Notes under the pieces: model-generated
The model's input: only the letters and a program-made list of their open reading frames with translations
Databases searched by the model: none
Told to the model about the DNA's origin: nothing
Translations under genes and position numbers: made by a program
Shown here: piece after piece, positions 7,308-10,859 of the stretch
Layout: each line of letters begins with the position of its first letter
How positions within the stretch are numbered: the first letter of the stretch is position 1
DNA from: Acetatifactor sp.
GTDB taxonomy: Bacteria; Bacillota; Clostridia; Lachnospirales; Lachnospiraceae
Length of the DNA stretch: 10,859 nucleotides
NCBI GenBank assembly: GCA_016303085.1
Contig: JAEDMI010000075.1
Location: forward strand, 1-10,859
Reading direction: 5' to 3'

Positions 7308-8012
7308 ATGAGCAGCTTTGTGCATTTTGAAAACGTGAAGAAAGTATATAAATCGGGAGAGGTGGAGATTACGGCGCTCCGGGATGTGAATTTCGGGATA
7401 GAAAAAGGAGAGTTCTGCGTTATTGTGGGTGCCTCCGGAGCCGGAAAAACGACTATTCTGAATATCCTGGGCGGCATGGATACGTTGACGGAGGGCAGGG
7501 TACTGCTGGACGGAAGGGAGGTCTCCGCCTTCAACAAGCGACAGCTTACAGAATACCGGCGCTATGATGTGGGATTTGTGTTCCAGTTTTATAACCTGGT
7601 ACAGAACCTGACAGCTCTGGAAAATGTGGAGCTGGCAGCTCAAATCTGCAGGGAACCGCTGGATGCTGCGGAGGTACTGAGACAGGTGGGACTCGAGGAT
7701 AGAATCAATAATTTCCCGGCACAGTTGTCGGGAGGCGAACAGCAGCGTGTGGCCATTGCGAGAGCTCTGGCGAAAAACCCGAAGCTTCTTCTGTGTGATG
7801 AGCCCACCGGCGCCTTGGATTACAACACAGGCAAGGCTGTATTGAAACTTTTACAGAACACCTGCCGCAGGATGGGTAAGACGGTGGTGGTAATTACTCA
7901 CAATCAGGCTCTGACTGCCATGGCGGACAGAGTAATCACGGTGAAGAGCGGAACCGTGGAAAATATCGTAAAGAATGGGAATGCCGTGGATGTAGAGACA
8001 TTGGAATGGTAG
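7308..8012 (+). CDS. ABC transporter ATP-binding protein, MacB/LolD family
   Basis: 234 residues, the usual length. It hydrolyses ATP in the cytoplasm to drive the FtsX-type permease encoded next. Motifs are complete: Walker A GASGAGKTT at 41-49, Q-loop Gln93 in FVFQFYNL, signature LSGGEQQ at 140-146, Walker B LLLCDEP at 160-166 with catalytic Glu165, D-loop ALD at 169-171 and switch His198 in THN. The FVFQxYNL and DEPTGALD wording is typical of the MacB/LolD/SalX-type ATPases that pair with permeases acting by pulling on extracytoplasmic domains, exporting lipoproteins, peptides or antibiotics or regulating cell-wall enzymes. The substrate cannot be told from the ATPase. The start at 7308 has GAGGG at 7298-7302. 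The permease start follows the stop codon by 6 bp, so they form an operon. Confidence 0.95.
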   Translation: MSSFVHFENVKKVYKSGEVEITALRDVNFGIEKGEFCVIVGASGAGKTTILNILGGMDTLTEGRVLLDGREVSAFNKRQLTEYRRYDVGFVFQFYNLVQNLTALENVELAAQICREPLDAAEVLRQVGLEDRINNFPAQLSGGEQQRVAIARALAKNPKLLLCDEPTGALDYNTGKAVLKLLQNTCRRMGKTVVVITHNQALTAMADRVITVKSGTVENIVKNGNAVDVETLEW

Positions 8013-8018
8013 GGATGA

Positions 8019-10859
8019 ATGAGAGAAATTCGGAAGAGTACATTTCGGGAAATTAAATCAAGCTTTGGCAGATTTATGGCGATTTTTGCCATTGTGGCGC
8101 TGGGAGTGGGCTTTTTTGCAGGGCTGAAGGTGACGAAGCCGGCAATGGTTGCTACGGTGAAGGAATATCTGGATAACCATGCCTTCTATGATTTTCGTCT
8201 GCTTTCCACCATGGGCTTTGAGCAGGAGGATGTGGAATTCCTGAGAGATCAGGAGGATGTGGAGGCTGCGGAGGGTGCGGTTTCCATGGACACTCTCTAT
8301 CGGCTGGAGGGAGGCAGGCAGGGTGTGCTAAAGGCGCACAGCCTCACGGACAGCGTCAACACGGTAGAATTGCTGGAAGGCCGTCTGCCGGAGAAGGATG
8401 ACGAGTGTGTTGTGGACAGCAATCTGTTTGACGGCTCCGTCATCGGCAGCCGGTTGTACCTCTCCGGGGATGACGGGGAGGATGCACAGGACAGCTTCCG
8501 CTATGAAGCATATACCATCGTTGGTACGGTACAGTCTTCTTTGTATATCCAGTATGAGAGAGGAAATACCTCTCTGGGTACGGGAAAGGTGGACGGCTTT
8601 GTCTATCTGATGAGGGATGGCTTCGACACGGAGTATGACACGGAGGTTTATGTCCGCTTCTCCCAGGATAATGCGCTCTACGGAAAGGATTACAGTAATT
8701 ATATCGATGAAAAAGAGTCCTCTTGGAAGGAATATACCGCGGCTGCGGCTGACAGAAGATATCAGACTGTTCTGGCGGATGCAAACGAAGAGCTTGACGA
8801 AGCCAGACGGGAATTTGAGGAAGAGAAGGCAAAAGGAGAGGAGGAGCTTGCCGATGCGGCCCGGACTCTTGAGGATGCCAAGACTGAACTGACAGAGGGA
8901 GAGCAGGAACTGGCGGATGCAAGAGCACAGCTTTCCGATGCCAGAAAGCAGTTGGAGGAAAAGAAGAGGGTATTTGCAGCGGGTCTGCAGGGAATGGAAG
9001 CTGCGGGACAGGAGTTCGCCGATGCGGAGAACTCCTTGAATTCTGCGGAGAATGAGCTGAACCGGTCGGAGGTCGCTCTTGCCGAAAAAGAGAAGGAACT
9101 TGAGGCGGCAAAGCAGGAAATTGCCGACGGAGAGAGCGAATACGCTGATGCCCTGGAGAAATTTAACGAAAAAATCGGGGAGGGAGAAGCAGAGCTTGCG
9201 GATGCCGAGGCAAAGATACGGGATATAGAAGCGCCTGAAGTCTATGTGTTGGGGAGAGATACCAACATCGGATATGTATGCTTTGAGAATGATTCTGACA
9301 TAGTGGAGGGAATTGCCAACATCTTTCCTGTGTTCTTTTTCCTGGTTGCCGCCCTTGTGTGTATCACGACCATGAACCGTATGGTGGAGGAGCAGAGAAC
9401 TCAGATTGGCGTTTTGAAGGCATTGGGCTACGGCAACAGCACCATTATGTCCAAATATATGATCTACTCGGGATTGGCTGCAATGCTGGGCTGCATTTGC
9501 GGCTTTACCCTGGGAACCTGGGGCTTTCCGAGGATTATCTGGTATGTCTACGGCATCATGTACAAGGCGGGAAGAATCATGTATGTGTTTGAGTGGAGGC
9601 TGGCATCCATATCCCTTGGAGTGGCGTTGCTGTGCTCGGTGGGAACCACATGGCTTTCCTGCCGGGTGGAACTTGGCAGCAATGCGGCGCAGCTGATGCG
9701 CCCCAAAGCGCCGAAAGCCGGGAAACGCGTGCTTTTGGAGAGAATTCCTTTTATTTGGAAGCACCTGAGCTTTTTGAAAAAAGTATCGGTGCGCAATATT
9801 TTCCGATATAAGAAGCGGCTTTTTATGATGGTGTTGGGAATCAGCGGTTGTACGGCACTTTTGGTGACAGGCTTCGGAATTAAAGATTCCATTGCCAATG
9901 TGGCTACGCAGCAGTTCGGTGAGATTCAGATAAGTGACATGAGCATAACTTTCCGGGAGCCTGTAGACGGTGCGGATGGGCCGGAGCCGGAGGGTTTTTC
10001 GGAGCCGGGAGTAAAAGATGCGCTCTGTGTCATGGAAAAGAGCATGGATATTGTCACCGATAAAGGGGTAAAATCTATATATCTGGTAGCGGGAGATAAA
10101 AACCGGATGCCTCTGTATCTCGATATGCACACTGCGGCCGGATCGAAAATTGATTATCCCGGAGAAGGGGAGGGCGTGATAACCGGAAAGCTTGCCTCCG
10201 AGTACGGGATAAAAGAGGGAGATACGGTTACGCTGAGAACGGAGGATATGGACTCTCTCACAGTCAGAATCTCTGCGGTGATGGAGAATTATATATACAA
10301 TTATGTCTATATTTCCGAGGAGACGTGGCGGCAGTCCATGGGTGCTGAGCCGGAGAGAAAGACAGCGTATGTCAATCTGGAGGAGAATGCCGATGCACAT
10401 CAGGTGTCCGCGGCATTTATGAAGCTGGACAATGTCTCTAACGTTACAATCAATGAGGATTTTATGAACCGAATCAGCAGTATGCTGGACAGCCTTGATA
10501 TAATTGTGATTGTGGTAATTCTGTGTGCGGCGGGGCTGGCGTTCATCGTGCTGTATAACCTGACCAATATCAACATCACTGAAAGGGTGAGAGAGATTGC
10601 AACAATTAAGGTTTTGGGCTTTTACAGAAAAGAGACAGCCAGCTATGTGTTTCGGGAGAATATCATGCTGACGGTGATAGGTATGGCATTGGGACTTGTG
10701 CTGGGACATTTTCTTCACACTGTCGTCATGAATCAAATCCGGGTTGATATGATAGACTTTGACGTGCATGTCACGTTTTTGAGCTACTTTTGCAGCGGAG
10801 TCCTGACGCTGGCTTTCGCCTGGTTTGTAAACAAGGTTATGGGACCGAAACTGGAGAAT
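8019..10859 (+). CDS. FtsX-type ABC transporter permease with extracytoplasmic coiled coil (3' partial)
   Basis: The frame is open from ATG 8019 to the window edge: 947 codons with no stop, so the gene continues. AGGG at 8011-8014 is the ribosome binding site; another ATG at 8015 is in a different, short frame. Layout: cytoplasmic N-terminus, membrane helix 1 at about 19-36, a large extracytoplasmic region (37-428) whose part 248-405 is a charged coiled coil, then a first FtsX domain with helices near 432-453, 485-505 and 528-548 and the cytoplasmic loop EEQRTQIGVLKALGY. A second copy follows: helix at 601-621, extracytoplasmic region 622-825, and a second FtsX domain from 827 with TERVREIATIKVLGF. 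This 1+3+1+3 helix layout is the duplicated MacB/LolE-like permease common in Firmicutes, usually 1000-1200 residues or a little less. The final visible residues (NKVMGPKLEN) resemble the stretch just before the end in relatives, so probably only a short tail is missing. It works with the upstream ATPase; the substrate is unknown. Confidence 0.92.
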   Translation, partial: MREIRKSTFREIKSSFGRFMAIFAIVALGVGFFAGLKVTKPAMVATVKEYLDNHAFYDFRLLSTMGFEQEDVEFLRDQEDVEAAEGAVSMDTLYRLEGGRQGVLKAHSLTDSVNTVELLEGRLPEKDDECVVDSNLFDGSVIGSRLYLSGDDGEDAQDSFRYEAYTIVGTVQSSLYIQYERGNTSLGTGKVDGFVYLMRDGFDTEYDTEVYVRFSQDNALYGKDYSNYIDEKESSWKEYTAAAADRRYQTVLADANEELDEARREFEEEKAKGEEELADAARTLEDAKTELTEGEQELADARAQLSDARKQLEEKKRVFAAGLQGMEAAGQEFADAENSLNSAENELNRSEVALAEKEKELEAAKQEIADGESEYADALEKFNEKIGEGEAELADAEAKIRDIEAPEVYVLGRDTNIGYVCFENDSDIVEGIANIFPVFFFLVAALVCITTMNRMVEEQRTQIGVLKALGYGNSTIMSKYMIYSGLAAMLGCICGFTLGTWGFPRIIWYVYGIMYKAGRIMYVFEWRLASISLGVALLCSVGTTWLSCRVELGSNAAQLMRPKAPKAGKRVLLERIPFIWKHLSFLKKVSVRNIFRYKKRLFMMVLGISGCTALLVTGFGIKDSIANVATQQFGEIQISDMSITFREPVDGADGPEPEGFSEPGVKDALCVMEKSMDIVTDKGVKSIYLVAGDKNRMPLYLDMHTAAGSKIDYPGEGEGVITGKLASEYGIKEGDTVTLRTEDMDSLTVRISAVMENYIYNYVYISEETWRQSMGAEPERKTAYVNLEENADAHQVSAAFMKLDNVSNVTINEDFMNRISSMLDSLDIIVIVVILCAAGLAFIVLYNLTNINITERVREIATIKVLGFYRKETASYVFRENIMLTVIGMALGLVLGHFLHTVVMNQIRVDMIDFDVHVTFLSYFCSGVLTLAFAWFVNKVMGPKLEN
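8760..9236 (+). other. Coiled-coil segment in the permease's first extracytoplasmic region
   Basis: Permease residues about 248-405 are almost all Glu, Ala, Asp, Lys, Gln, Arg and Leu in heptads. The unit [ED]-L-x-[DE]-A-[RK] recurs, for example ELADAAR, TLEDAKT, ELADARA and QLSDARK in series. A longer phrase recurs as EGEQELADARAQL near 8896 and EGEAELADAEAKI near 9180. A break with Gly, Phe and Asn (about 325-345) may be the turn of an antiparallel hairpin. There is no Pro until the end at EAPEVYV. Confidence 0.75.

Noticed and set aside
7164..7643. 160-codon upstream extension of the glycosyltransferase frame
   Set aside because: It lies antisense to the ABC ATPase, covers both divergent promoters and has no start with a good ribosome binding site. 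The GGAGGA before 7163 marks the real start.
8328..10769. 813-codon open frame on the minus strand
   Set aside because: It runs opposite the FtsX permease. Its translation is rich in His, Arg, Cys and Gln with no domain pattern, whereas the plus frame gives a full permease with membrane helices and FtsX motifs. It is a shadow of the permease's codon bias.

Overview
The window looks like part of a Gram-positive anaerobe of the Clostridia, most likely a member of the Lachnospiraceae. This rests on the moderate GC content, strong GGAGG-type ribosome binding sites, a histidine kinase with a seven-helix N-terminal sensor, and a long FtsX-type permease with a coiled-coil loop. The assignment is an inference from style; there is no marker gene. 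I see no RNA genes, insertion sequences, CRISPR arrays or strong intrinsic terminators.

Left part (1-4042, plus strand) is a signalling operon. It starts with the C-terminal end of an EAL-domain c-di-GMP phosphodiesterase. After 25 bp comes a 954-residue hybrid histidine kinase (7TM sensor, PAS, HisKA, HATPase, receiver, Hpt). Six bp later comes a 288-residue response regulator with no DNA-binding domain. The residues for a complete His-Asp-His-Asp phosphorelay are all present. The most unusual point is that the kinase tail and both halves of the regulator's output region are built from the same helical module, itself two copies of a 35-residue repeat. This suggests that the two proteins talk through matching repeat domains.

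Middle part (4035-7163, minus strand) is one gene for a 1042-residue membrane protein. It fuses two GT-C type glycosyltransferases: a polyprenol-phosphate-sugar-using mannosyltransferase-like half and a protein O-mannosyltransferase (GT39/PMT)-like half with an extra domain of about 120 residues before its catalytic Asp-Glu. It converges on the regulator gene and overlaps it by 8 bp. An open frame extends upstream to 7643, but the real start is at 7163.

The 144-bp divergent intergenic region (7164-7307) carries two back-to-back extended -10 promoters that form an imperfect inverted repeat.

Right part (7308-10859, plus strand) is an ABC transporter operon of the MacB/LolD type: a 234-residue ATPase followed 6 bp later by a large duplicated FtsX-type permease. 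The permease frame is open from 8019 to the window edge (947 codons, no stop) and is probably missing only its last few residues. Its first extracytoplasmic loop holds about 160 residues of heptad-repeat coiled coil.
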